A DNA stretch of 64,000 bases from Rhynchospora pubera. Its lineage: Eukaryota; Streptophyta; Magnoliopsida; Poales; Cyperaceae. Shown piece by piece: positions 49,590 to 60,179 of this stretch (its first letter is position 1; each line of letters starts with the position of its first letter). The stretch is from assembly GCA_028095005.1 (NCBI GenBank), contig CM051459.1:117897431-117961430 (forward strand). The letters run 5' to 3'. The notes under the pieces were generated by a model, which was not told the origin of the DNA, ran no database searches, and saw only the letters and a list, made by a program, of their open reading frames with translations. The position numbers and the translations under genes are program-made.

Positions 49590-49592
49590 TTA

Positions 49593-50848
49593 GAAAATAA
49601 AATTAAAAATAAATAATTGTACTGTAAGTATGATCTAAGATAATTTAATTTTTCTAATTGCTTGAATTCTCGAAGAAGATATCAATATTTGGTAGTTGGT
49701 ACATATATGTACTAATACATTTATTATATACAATTGTTATTCATAATAAGCGATTCTACGTACATTTCACATCATAAATCACGAAAACGAACAATTTATA
49801 CTTCAAACACGTCTTAAAAATATTAACTATTACTGGTTGAATTTTAGAAATATAAATATATAGTTCGTTTATATAAAATATTTTTCCAACTCATTTTGAG
49901 AAGCTGTTTATGATTTTAAGCAATTATGGTCTCATTACACTAAAATAACATTATCTACAAATACACCTCGCACGTGAAACTAAGACGAGATCAAATATTC
50001 TCTCGGTTGAATTTTCGAAAGGTACATCAACGACTTACGACTGAGTACATATATCTGCTGGAATGCATTTATTTTTTTTTATAAACTATTATTATTAAAG
50101 ATTATCACTTATTTTTATTATCAAAAGAAAAATTAATTTTTTGTGCTTATAAATTTTGCAAGAATGTATCTGTAACAATTTAAAGTACTTTTGAAGCACA
50201 TTTTAACTCATAAAATCACAAATCGAATAGTAATATTTCCACATGTGATCTTAAAAGAATACAATATTTAATTGATCGAATTCTAGAGAGTTATATTTAT
50301 TTTAATAGCAAAAGATGCTATTATACGTGGACAAATAAGAAAACAAAAAAATTAATATTATTTTTGTTTTATATACAGCTGTACATATTATGCAATAAAA
50401 ATATTGTAAAATCAATGATTTTAGTATTTTTCATCTTAAATGAAGAATTATTATTTTTTTTTCACCTGAAGTCATCTCCTATACCACCAATCGAATCAGA
50501 TTTTTAAAATTAACAATCTATATTTGTCTGAAATTGTTTACACCTCTTGTCTAATTACACTAATAATGTTTTTATATCAGGGATGAAGTGAACTTACAGT
50601 TAATTTTGATTTTGAGTAGCTGTTTATTTTTTTTATCTCATTCCAAGTGCTAAATTTTTTTTTTATAATTAGAATCGAAATATAATTAAATAACAAAAAG
50701 TATTGAAATTTCCGAATTAGACATTACCTGGAGAAGCACTTCATATATTTTCTTAAAGAAAAATCCAGCTATAAGCGGTTATAATTAGAAAATAAAATCA
50801 TATCACTTCGTATCTCTGACATTGTCAGTCTCCGTATTTCTCTGTCGT

Positions 50849-50881
<33 letters not shown>

Positions 50882-51533
50882 ATTTCTAGAACTCAGTCTA
50901 GAACCCATAACCCATTAGCAGTGCCTCTTTCTCTCTGATCTCACGAGAGCAGAGAGCCAGATTGAACGACTACGTAAATCTTCTTTATATAGCTGAAATC
51001 CGATCGAAGTCAGAAATCTAACACGGAGAAGGTATATCCTTTTTTTTTTGTTTTTTTTCCTATCTAGTTTTGTATTTCTGAGCAAATCTACGAAGAGCTT
51101 ATAATAGAAGTTTTTGGCATTTTAGTATAAGTGTATAACTTAAAGTTTAGCCAGATTTTCTTAAAAAATTGCTTTTATACTTGTGTACCTGAGTGTTTTT
51201 GGTTAGGTTAACATTAACATTATAAATTAATGGTTTCTTAAGAATTAATGTCGTCATTTTTTATTTATTGACAGTATTATGCACACTTTGGGCTAACATT
51301 AGGATTCATAGTTCAGCACAAGTACTAAACATTTTTGGGGTAAAATTAATTGTTGTTCAAAGTGGTAAATTCAGTAATTTTGATGCAGATCCATAATTAG
51401 GGGCTTCCAATTTTAGCTTCTTCTCTCTATAAGTAAATTCTCGGTAGGATTTATCAGTATCTGTTCTTTGTTTTTTTTTTTCTTTTTAAATTTTTTCTCC
51501 AGTTTTGAAGCAGGATCAATCAATAGATTTTAG
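49593..51533 (+). promoter_or_regulatory. AT-rich intergenic DNA, then PP2C promoter and 5' UTR
   Basis: 49593-50800 is featureless AT-rich DNA. From ~50850 there is a CT microsatellite (50854-50880) and a typical leader. A likely 5' UTR intron starts at 51032 (GAGAAG then GTATAT) and ends at 51513 or 51533 (TTTTAG directly before the ATG). Confidence 0.45.
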
Positions 51534-54500
51534 ATGGTATGCATTGCTAGCATCAGAGATTTCATAGCGAGGGCAACAAGTCTTCGGGCTTTCTCTCCGA
51601 GCAAATTGGGACGCTTTAGGGTTAGGGTTTGTGGGAGAGACTTGGATGTGGGTCCTGCAGCATACTTCCCTCAAAGCCGAAGAAGGTTCCAGACCGTACC
51701 AGTTGTCAAGATGATGGTTGATTCTGGGACTGGCTCAACACACTTGCCCATTACAGCACCAGTACAGAAGCCAGTAGAAGATGCCATTTTTGAGAATGAT
51801 GATTTGAGTTATGGCGCTGGCACGTGCAAAAGGTACTTGTAACCTGGGTAGATACTATTGTCAAAGCAATTATTTTAGATGTGATAATGGTTGCCGCTTT
51901 CCTGTGTGTTCCCCGATAAATGATTGCTTGAATATAGATATACTGTGTGTCTGTGTCAAAACATAACAGCCAAAAAGTATGTTAGGTCAGAATGTGCATT
52001 GGGGGAAAAAAAAAAGGCTATATAGGGTTCACAGGCTTCATATGAACATTTCCTAATTATCTTTTATTATTTTGTGATCAGTCATAGTCATGTTCTATTA
52101 TTGAAGTGGCTTGGTGGTGGGTCTCTACGCTATGGGTCCCACACAATTTCTTCTTTGGCCCAAGAGAGGGGGCGGGTTGGTTTTGTAATTCTGAATCCTT
52201 TGGGGCCTGCAGTCTGTTCTAACTGTCTATCTGTTTGATTGTCAGCACACAAACCATGGTTACAATTGTTTGCAAAGGGGTGGTGTTTGCCTGATACAGG
52301 CAGGTGAAGTCCATTGCTGCACATATCAACTATAGTGGCTTTGCTAAACAATAAACTCTTAAAGTTAATCTAAACATACAAATTTTGATTTTTGCTGTTG
52401 TTTTTTCAAATCTTGGCAGTGAAGATAGGAATTTGAGTTATGGGTACTACAGCTTCACAGGGAGGCGGCCAACCATGGAGGATTTCTATGACATTAAAAC
52501 TACAAGAATCCAGGGACAAACTGTTAGTCTATTTGGTGTTTTTGATGGTATGCCCCCTATTTTGCAAATTATCCCCTAAATATGTAGTATTTGAAATTCA
52601 CATGAGGTGGTGTTCATATCAGGCACTAACAGCAAATTGTTTGGCTGTTGCTTGTGGCCATTGATTGCTATGTTGTTTTGAATGTTTTTGGCTGGTATGA
52701 TGAAAGTTGTATCCATTAGCTAAGGGGAAAATTTATGCTTACAATTTTACTCGCTGAACCGGAGGTGAATATATTTTGGATATTCATAAATCTGACCAGA
52801 ATAATTGTTGCTTGTATATGCTTAACTTTGTTCTGTTTGTTTGTTTGTTTGTTTGTTTTATTTGACAGGGCATGCAGGGTCTAGGGCTGCAAGATATTTG
52901 AAGGAGCATCTATTTGATAACCTCTTGAATCATCCAAAATTCATGACTGATACCAAGCTGGCTATTAGTATGTTCCCTGTGCTTTTGCGGAAGCTTTTGT
53001 AACGTCAACTTCTATTTTAAAAAAGGCCAACCAACATCTTTTGGTTTTTTGCAAGTAACAGCAATCCATTAGATAAGTTAAATGCAAAGAACTTATGCTG
53101 TCCAATTTTCAACATCTGGTCCCGAAATGAGTGAACTCTGATGTGTGTCAGGGCTTTTATATTTTTAACCTTAAAAGTTACTATAGTGTAATTGAAAGCA
53201 CACAACATACATTATAGTGTTCACGGGCGTCTATCCACAGGGAACAATATTGAGTATTGGTTCTTGACAATTTCGACCAGCTACAAATTCCTAAACCGGG
53301 AATCAATGTAAACTAAATATGAATCAATGTAAACTAAATATAAACTACATCAAGACTAACCTATTACTAAAAAGGGGTAATTATATGGGTATGATCCGTA
53401 GGGCTTTTGGCTTATTACAATACTGAATGATAGTTTTTGGGTCTTGTGCTGCTTACTGCTTGTTGGTTCTTGAGGGATTCTAATTCTTAATTAAGTACCA
53501 ACTACTTTTGTTTTGTCTACACTAGTTAGGCATGCCCTCTTGTGGCTTACTTTTGTAATTTTAGTGGCTTACTTTGTTAATTTTAATGGATGCCTTGCTC
53601 ACTGCTCTCTCGAGCTTTATTTTAACTGCTGCACTTAACTTTCAAGCAATCCAGTGGATGTTTAGAATTATTTATAGAATCATTACATTTGATGTGTTAA
53701 ATGCCATTTAATATTTCTGTAAATTTTGTGTGGAGCATGTACTAATTCTGATGTGTTAAATGCCATCTAATATTTCTGTAAAATTTATGTGGAGCACGTG
53801 CTAATTCTGAAGCATATTAAAAAAAAATGCAGGAGAAACATATAGGAAAACCGACTCCGATTTCTTAGACTCTGAAATTAGTGCTTTTAGAGAGGACGGC
53901 TCAACTTCTTGTACTGCTATTTTGATTGGCAACCAACTCTTTGTGGCTAATGTTGGTGATTCTCGGGCTGTTATATCTAAGGGAGGAAAAGGTATTGACT
54001 AGAGTGACAAAATATTGTATTGTCAAGCGGTCCACATGCAGTATATGTAGGTCTACCATAACACCTTAGAACTTCATGAAATGCTAGCTAAGCACCTATG
54101 AATAAATTCATAAATAGCAATTGCATAAATATTTTTTTGCAAGGGTGCTGAGACTGAAATTCTTGCTGGCGAGTCTTGCTTTCGCTTCTGGTTGGTCAGT
54201 TAACTTAGTTGACTTTTTGGGTCTGAGATGAAGTTCGTAGGAATTACTTGATATTAATAGCTATGTGCTGTTTCTCTATTATGATTTAACAAGAAAATGA
54301 TTTGATTTTACATATGGATTTTGTAGCAATTCCTCTTTCTGAAGATCACAAGCCAAATAGAAGCGATGAGAGGCAAAGGATTGAGGATGCAGGAGGAGTT
54401 GTTATCTGGGCTGGTATGTTTATATAATTATATCTATTATAGAAACTCGAATTCTGTACTTTATTATGGAGGTACTAGTCCCTATTATGACCAGATTCAT

Positions 54501-56368
54501 GCCTTTTCCAGTTATTTGTGAGGATTCTGTATTAGATACTTGTATCAGTCATGAGAGGTGCAGATATATATTTTCTTAGAGAACTTTGGTGGGAGCTACC
54601 AAGTAAAAAATACATCAAAATAAACAAAAATTCTGCAACACCTTTTTATTTGTTGATATTTGTTTTAACCTTTGAGGTTTAATTTTTCGTGTTGATTAAA
54701 GGAACATGGAGGGTAAATGGTGTGTTAGCTATGTCTCGTGCATTTGGAAACCGCATGCTGAAGCAATTTGTTGAGGCAGAACCAGACATCAAGGTGCTTT
54801 TCAATAAACATCAAGTTTTGTATGTCTAAATTGTTTAATTAGCATTGTGGACTAATGTGCTTGCAGTGGACATGGTTTAAATTGAACCTGGTATTATAGA
54901 TCTTGGTTCAAGCAAGCCCTCCAACTTTCAATTGGTTCAAATAGCTCCTGAAGCTTTTATCTTTTGTTCAATTGAGCCCTTCTATCCAAGTTCATCCCAT
55001 TAAACACCAACACTTTTAGCTTCCTTCCCATTCTCCAACATCTCCTCCACCTGTCTTTTCCCAATTTCTTTCAATACAAAGTTAAAAAAAAAAGGAAAAT
55101 TAAAATGTTAATAAGATATCATTTTTGTTCTGAACGGAACGAGAGGTGAGTATAAAGGTGATAGGTTAGAGGATAGTGAGGGGAGGTGGCAGCACAGATG
55201 TTTCTAGTGGAAGAAGGTGCCATGGCTGAAGAAGATGTCTAAAAACAGGTTTTTGTTGGTGGATTGATAAAAAGCTTTTACAATTTATCTTTTTTCTGAT
55301 TCAACCATCCTATGAGCAGAAGAGAAGTGATTTAGGAAGAAGAGACAAGGAAATCCCAAATGAGTTTCTGTGTGAAAGGAGGGAGAGATTGTCTGTGGGA
55401 GATGAAGTTTCGAGCATAGGGAAAGAAACTAAAGGCGGGAAATTAACAGAATGTAGACATTTTAATAACCAATGTAACAGAGTGACTGAATGAACCACAT
55501 TTGACAGTTGATGGTGCTGATTCTAACAGAAAAAAAAGACGAGGTTTCAAGGGCTTAATTTGAGTACTGTGTTCAAGGGCTGAAACAGACTTCTCATGAA
55601 ATACTGTCACAGTGATGCGCATCCTGCATGATATTTGTCTTCATCATTCCCTTATGGAAATTCAAGTATTATTTGCTTATTCTCTTGCATCTTGCCCCCC
55701 AATTTTAGGAAGAGGTTATTGATGATGAATTGGAGCTCCTGGTGCTTGCTACAGATGGAATATGGGATGTTCTAACAAATGAGGTAACCTCCTCCTTCCA
55801 AATTACAATGTATAAATATTCTAAAAAGTTAACTGTCTGTATCTGGACACCCTCGACCAATAAAGAAAAATATAATAAGAATGTTAAAAAAGGAAATAGC
55901 TGACTCTGTTATGCAGTTAAATGAGATTGCTATGACTTTAGTCCTTGAACATAATGCGAAAGGTGCCATGAATTAAATAAGCTGGTTAGTAAGACTTCCG
56001 TCATGAATTAAATAATCCTTATATCTTAACTCATAAGCTGGTCATCCCGGACTCCTTTTCTCTATTCCTTTTTTTGGCTTTTGCAATTTAATTATTCAGC
56101 ATACATTATGTTTACAAATTTTATAAATTCAAATTAGCTTCTTGAAATATTAAGATAACTAGTGTTCATGGTTGTTCATTCCGCAAAGGGTGCTATTTCA
56201 CTAGCAAAAACAGAAGAAGCACCTGAGACTGCTGCAAGGAGACTCGGGGAATACGCCTACTCACACGGTAGTGCAGACAACATCACATGCATTGTAGTTA
56301 GATTTCACCATGATGAAAATGATGACGATGCAGTGGTGCCTACTTCATCTCCATCGACTTCTGAATGA
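51534..56368 (+). CDS. protein phosphatase 2C, clade F (At5g53140 / PP2C 76-like)
   Basis: Mn2+/Mg2+-dependent Ser/Thr phosphatase, 372 aa. Plus-strand exons: 51534-51832, 52420-52547, 52869-52967, 53833-53991, 54327-54413, 54702-54793, 55709-55783 and 56189-56368 (1119 bases). The first ~60 residues are Arg/Ser-rich without clustered acids (MVCIASIRDFIARATSLRAF), possibly an organelle-targeting leader. Catalytic motifs follow in order: GRRPTMEDFYD, LFGVFDGHAGSRAARYL, ANVGDSRAVISKGGK, DHKPNRSDERQRIEDAGG, WAGTWRVNGVLAMSRAFGNR, LLVLATDGIWDVLTNE and GSADNITCIVVRFHHD. The metal-binding aspartates in MED, DGH, ATDG and SADN are all present. AFGN in place of AFGD also occurs in the Arabidopsis relative. 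FDGHAG instead of FDGHGG is a mild change. Introns 2 and 3 hold a GTTT run and a ~66-bp tandem duplication (53691-53816). Confidence 0.93.
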
Positions 56369-57136
56369 TACTCGTAGGATCTCATAATTTTGAAGAAAAA
56401 AAAAGAGTTAACATTTTTGTGGTTCGTCGTAAAAGTTTGTTTTTATCCATGTTGAAATGATGAGGCTGAGCAAATTTTTCTTTCCTTTCTAATGCTTTTA
56501 TTAAAAATTATATTAGTCCTTCATATGGCATTTTCTTTTATTTTCCTCCCTTTTTGCAGTCTTCTTCACTTTTTTTTTTTTAATTTATGAATTCCGGTGC
56601 AACGAGCCAACGACGGATGAATAATTCACTGTTTAAAATAAAATAATTAATTAATGGTTTATGGATTAATATAACTCAAAAGTTTGTGTATAGACAGATT
56701 AATGCACTTTGTACTTTCTCACTAGGCCCCTAGGTAGGGCTGTAGAACGGTCGAAACGGTAACGAAACTAGGGTGTTTGATTAACCGTTTCGTTTTGTAG
56801 ATGATAAGTAATTTCATTAATCGTTTCATTTGTGGATCAAAATTGACGAAATTTCTGTGATTTACATATGGACAAAATCGTTTTATTGTTTCTTTAATCG
56901 TTTTCAAAACGCAACCACATTCCTTAGTCGATTCATTTCGCTTTGGACGAAACGAAATGACGGTTCAAACGACTTCCGTTTTCAGCCTACCCTGGTTAGT
57001 GATTACAAACTAGGGCCCATAAATCAAAATGTTTATATGAACCTACAGAAACCCTCCGAAATTTTAAAAAATAATATTAAAATAATATAATCCAATAAAA
57101 TTAATATCAATTTAATCAGTTTAATATAAATAGTAT
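56369..57136. other. PP2C 3' flank and intergenic DNA
   Basis: Begins with the PP2C 3' UTR. An hAT-like inverted-repeat element lies at 56735-56989. After 57040 the sequence turns AT-rich up to the palindromic repeats. Confidence 0.5.
56735..56989. mobile_element. hAT-like non-autonomous element (ends approximate)
   Basis: Left end TAGGGCTGTAGAACGG and right end CCGTTTTCAGCCTA are inverted. Internal AACCGTTTCGTTTTG / GACGAAACGAAATGACGG arms add a second inverted layer. Flanking 8-mers CCCTAGGT and CCCTGGTT match only partly, so the target duplication is uncertain. Confidence 0.55.
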
Positions 57137-57260
57137 CGTAAGATCGGAATCCTGGATTCCGAACGTTAGATCGGATTCCTGGATTCCGATCTAACGTTAG
57201 ATCGGATTCTCGGATTCCGATCTAACGTTAGATCGGAATCTGGGATTCCGATCTAACCTT
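57137..57260. repeat. cluster of palindromic ~40-bp repeats next to a TATA box
   Basis: Three to four imperfect repeats built from GTTAGATCGGATTC, a 2-4 base centre and GGATTCCGATCTAAC, each of them a palindrome. They end ~10 bp before TTTACTATATATACAG. Confidence 0.85.
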
Positions 57261-57261
57261 T

Positions 57262-57352
57262 ACTATATATACAGGGGTTTCCGATCTATTTTTTCGCTGC
57301 CTTTCGCTCTCGGACGCTTCCACGCTGCTCCCTACAGTAAGTTTTTTTTTTA
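57262..57352 (+). promoter_or_regulatory. candidate promoter, 5' UTR exon and leader-intron donor for the zinc-finger-like gene
   Basis: A TATA-like CTATATATA (57265-57273) is followed by a GC-richer leader (TTCGCTCTCGGACGCTTCCA) and the donor-like CTACAGTAAG at ~57335. Pyrimidine-rich DNA comes next. The ORF it would serve starts at 59271, so the leader intron would be up to ~1.9 kb and contain two tandem arrays. This link is inference. Confidence 0.4.
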
Positions 57353-57980
57353 TTAATTTAATTATTTATTTATTTATTTTATTAGTTTTTAATTTAGTTA
57401 ATTAAATAAAAAAATAGGAAAATATTGGAAAAATATTCAAAAAATCTGAAAAATTCAGAAAAAAATCAGAAAAAATTTATATGTAATTTATTAATTATAT
57501 TGGATATATTTTTGTCTTTTTATTTGTTTATTCACTACTTAATTAATTAGAAAAATAGATAATAAATTGTAAAATTATTTGAAAAATACGGAAAAATAAG
57601 AAAAATTCATATGAAAATTTATGTGTAATTAATTTTTTTTTATTTTTTTTGCTTTTAATAATTAAGATTTTGATAATTAAATATGGGAAAAATTAGAAAA
57701 ATGATAATAATTGATGGTATTAATTAAAAATGTAGGTAAAATGCAGTAAGGGGAGGTGGATCCACCGTACTGGACATATTTAGGATTTATTTGTATTTTA
57801 TATTTTATTTACTTATGTATGACTTATATATTTATGAGTTCTATATTTATGACTTCTATATTTATTTGTATTTTATAATAACTAAAAACTAATTAGGACC
57901 AATCACAACGAGTACGAAACACCTAAGTACGACAAACGCTTTCAAAAATATGAAGTTTGGCGCTATCACACCTAAGTACG

Positions 57981-58743
57981 AGATAGTCACACTTTCAACA
58001 GCTCTAGATTCGAAAAGTTTGACGCTACAAAAAAATGAAATACGCTGTGAAAAATTCTAACAAAAATACTGAGCTGTCAATTGGCGGACGAATTTTCCTA
58101 AACTTAAATTTCAAAATTTTTAGGCGTACCATTTGTTCAAAACAAAAATGACAAAGGACCAAGATAGTGACACTTTGAACTGAAAAAACAGCTCTAGATT
58201 CGAAAAGTTTGGCGCTACAAAAAAATGAAATACTCTGTGAAAAATTCTAACAAAAATACTGAGCTGTCAATTGGCGGACGAATTTTCCTAAACTTAAATT
58301 TCAAAATTTTTAGGCGTACCATTTGTTCAAAACAAAAATGACAAAGGACCAAGATAGTCACACTTTGAACTGAAAAAACAGCTCTAGATTCCAAAAGTTT
58401 GGCGCTACAAAAATATGAAATACGCTCTGAAAAATTCTAACAAAAATACTGAGCTGTCAATTGGCGGACGAATTTTCCTAAACTTAAATTTCAAAATTTT
58501 TAGGCGTACCATTTGTTCAAAACAAAAATGACAAAGGACCAAGATAGTCACACTTTGAACTGAAAAAACAGCTCTAGATTCCAAAAGTTTGGCGCTACAA
58601 AAATATGAAATACGCTCTGAAAAATTCTAACAAAAATACTGAGCTGTCAATTGGCGGACGAATTTTCCTAAACTTAAATTTCAAAATTTTTAGGCGTACC
58701 ATTTGTTCAAAACAAAAATGACAAAGGACCAAGATAGTCACAC
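57981..58743. repeat. 190-bp tandem repeat, four near-identical copies
   Basis: Units start with AGATAGTCACACTTT at 57981, 58162, 58352, 58542 and, as a stub, 58732. The first unit is 181 bp and the next three are exactly 190 bp. Units three and four look identical and unit two has a few changes, so the expansion is recent. Shared landmarks: GAGCTGTCAATTGGCGGACG and GGCGTACCATTTGTTCAAAA. Confidence 0.95.
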
Positions 58744-58945
58744 AATCAAATTAATAATTATATTTTAATTAAAATTATAAAATTAAATTAATAATTTATA
58801 TTATTTTGTAAATTAAATTAAAGTAGTTAAAAAAATAATAGCTCAATCAAATTATATTAACTAAATGAAATTAAATTAAATTAATTACTTCAAACAACTA
58901 AATAAGATTTTATTACATTAAATTAAGTCAAATTATTAAATAAAA

Positions 58946-59145
58946 GCTCTGATAAAAGCTCAAAAGTATACTGATGCCTACCTAAGCACTGCAAAAGGAC
59001 AGGCGTGCTCTGATAAAAGCTCAAAAGTATACTGATGCCTACCTAAGCTATGCAAAAGGACAGGAGTGCTCTGATAAAAGCTCAAAAGTATACTGATGCC
59101 TACCTAAGCTATGCAAAATGACAAACGTATTCTGATAAAGTCTGA
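58946..59145. repeat. 61-bp tandem repeat, three copies plus a partial fourth
   Basis: Starts GCTCTGATAAAAGCTCAAAA at 58946, 59007 and 59068, with a diverged stub at 59129 (TTCTGATAAAGTCTG). Contains TACTGATGCCTACCTAAGC. Confidence 0.93.
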
Positions 59146-59270
59146 AAAAATATCACATTATATTTATTAATTTTAAATAATTGCAAGTCTAAACTGATCT
59201 ATAAAATTATTCTTCCTCAGCAAAAATATGTCACACCCACTCAATCCTACTTCCTTCAACATTCACTATC

Positions 59271-60179
59271 ATGGAGAAAGGAAATACCTCCGACAGTGAA
59301 GTGCGGGAATGGCCATCTACTCGACATGAGTACTTGCCAAATTACAAACATTCCCCTGCCAATCCAAATGAGATCGAAAAAGGAGATTATCATGCGATAT
59401 GTAATAAATGTTACCGCAAATTCGACTACAATATCCATTCGCAATATGGTGGCGAGTGGCCATTATACACCCATTATCAGTGGCACATTCATGGTGGCCC
59501 AGAAAGAGACCGCAGGGAGAGATTGCGACATTACCTTACTAAACCTGAGTCGAGCAACTCTGAACTCTATAAAAAGTACTACACAGAACCTGAACCGATG
59601 CCGGAACTCAAACCGTGGAAACCAGATCCTACACCCATGATTGTTTACGAAAGCATATACGATTTTCGTGGAGACCACACAGTGAGTTGTACAAAGTGTG
59701 GTCAGGTTTTCAATTTCAAAGATACCATTTTGCGTGACCACTACGATGAACACAAGAAACAAGAAGAGAGGGATGAAATTGTAAAGAGATTCAGAGTGAA
59801 AGAACAATGGTTCGAAAGGAGAAGAATGGAAGAAAAGGCCGCCGAAGAGAACCGGAGGTTGCAACAAGAAAAAATTGGAAAAAAAATTAAGGAGAGCCTA
59901 ATCAAGATCAAGAAGAGAGATGAACAACGCAAAATTGCAGTAGCTAGAATGGCTGAGATAGAGCAACAAGAAGCCGAGGCAGCTTTCTGGAACGAAGCCG
60001 CTCAATTCGCAGACAACCCGGCTGCGAATAATCAACAAGAAAATGATGAGGCTTTTTGGAACGAAGCAGCTCAACTCGCCGACAACCATGGTGCCAGTAA
60101 TCAACAAGAAATGAATGTGGAAGAAGATCAACCCTGGTGGGAGGAAATTCTGCAACATGTAGATGATCAAGATCTCTAA
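59271..60179 (+). CDS. unrecognised 302-aa protein with two C2H2-like zinc-binding patterns and an internal repeat
   Basis: I do not recognise this protein. Two fingers can be seen: C44-x2-C47-x20-H68-x3-H72 (CNKCYRKF ... LYTHYQWHIH) and C140-x2-C143-x13-H157-x3-H161 (CTKCGQVFNFKDTILRDHYD). Between them is a Pro/Glu-rich stretch (TEPEPMPELKPWKPDPTPM). Residues ~163-235 are highly charged and predicted coiled coil (EEKAAEENRRLQQEKIGKKI). Residues 237-280 hold two copies of an acidic ~22-residue repeat (AFWNEAAQFADN / AFWNEAAQLADN). The C-terminus is acidic and Trp-rich (EEDQPWWEEIL). The layout suggests a nucleic-acid- or protein-binding regulator; BED-like fingers of domesticated transposases are one alternative. 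Codon use looks coding, and the frame is open for 909 bases in AT-rich DNA. Tandem arrays precede it and no intron interrupts it. Confidence 0.65.
   Translation: MEKGNTSDSEVREWPSTRHEYLPNYKHSPANPNEIEKGDYHAICNKCYRKFDYNIHSQYGGEWPLYTHYQWHIHGGPERDRRERLRHYLTKPESSNSELYKKYYTEPEPMPELKPWKPDPTPMIVYESIYDFRGDHTVSCTKCGQVFNFKDTILRDHYDEHKKQEERDEIVKRFRVKEQWFERRRMEEKAAEENRRLQQEKIGKKIKESLIKIKKRDEQRKIAVARMAEIEQQEAEAAFWNEAAQFADNPAANNQQENDEAFWNEAAQLADNHGASNQQEMNVEEDQPWWEEILQHVDDQDL

Noticed and set aside
54702..54793. PP2C SRAFGN in place of SRAFGD as a sign of a dead phosphatase
   Set aside because: The same Asn is found in the Arabidopsis At5g53140-type phosphatase, and all metal-binding aspartates are intact.
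59463..60170. Minus-strand ORFs of 63-134 codons opposite the zinc-finger-like gene
   Set aside because: They mirror the plus-strand coding bias and have low-complexity hydrophobic translations.
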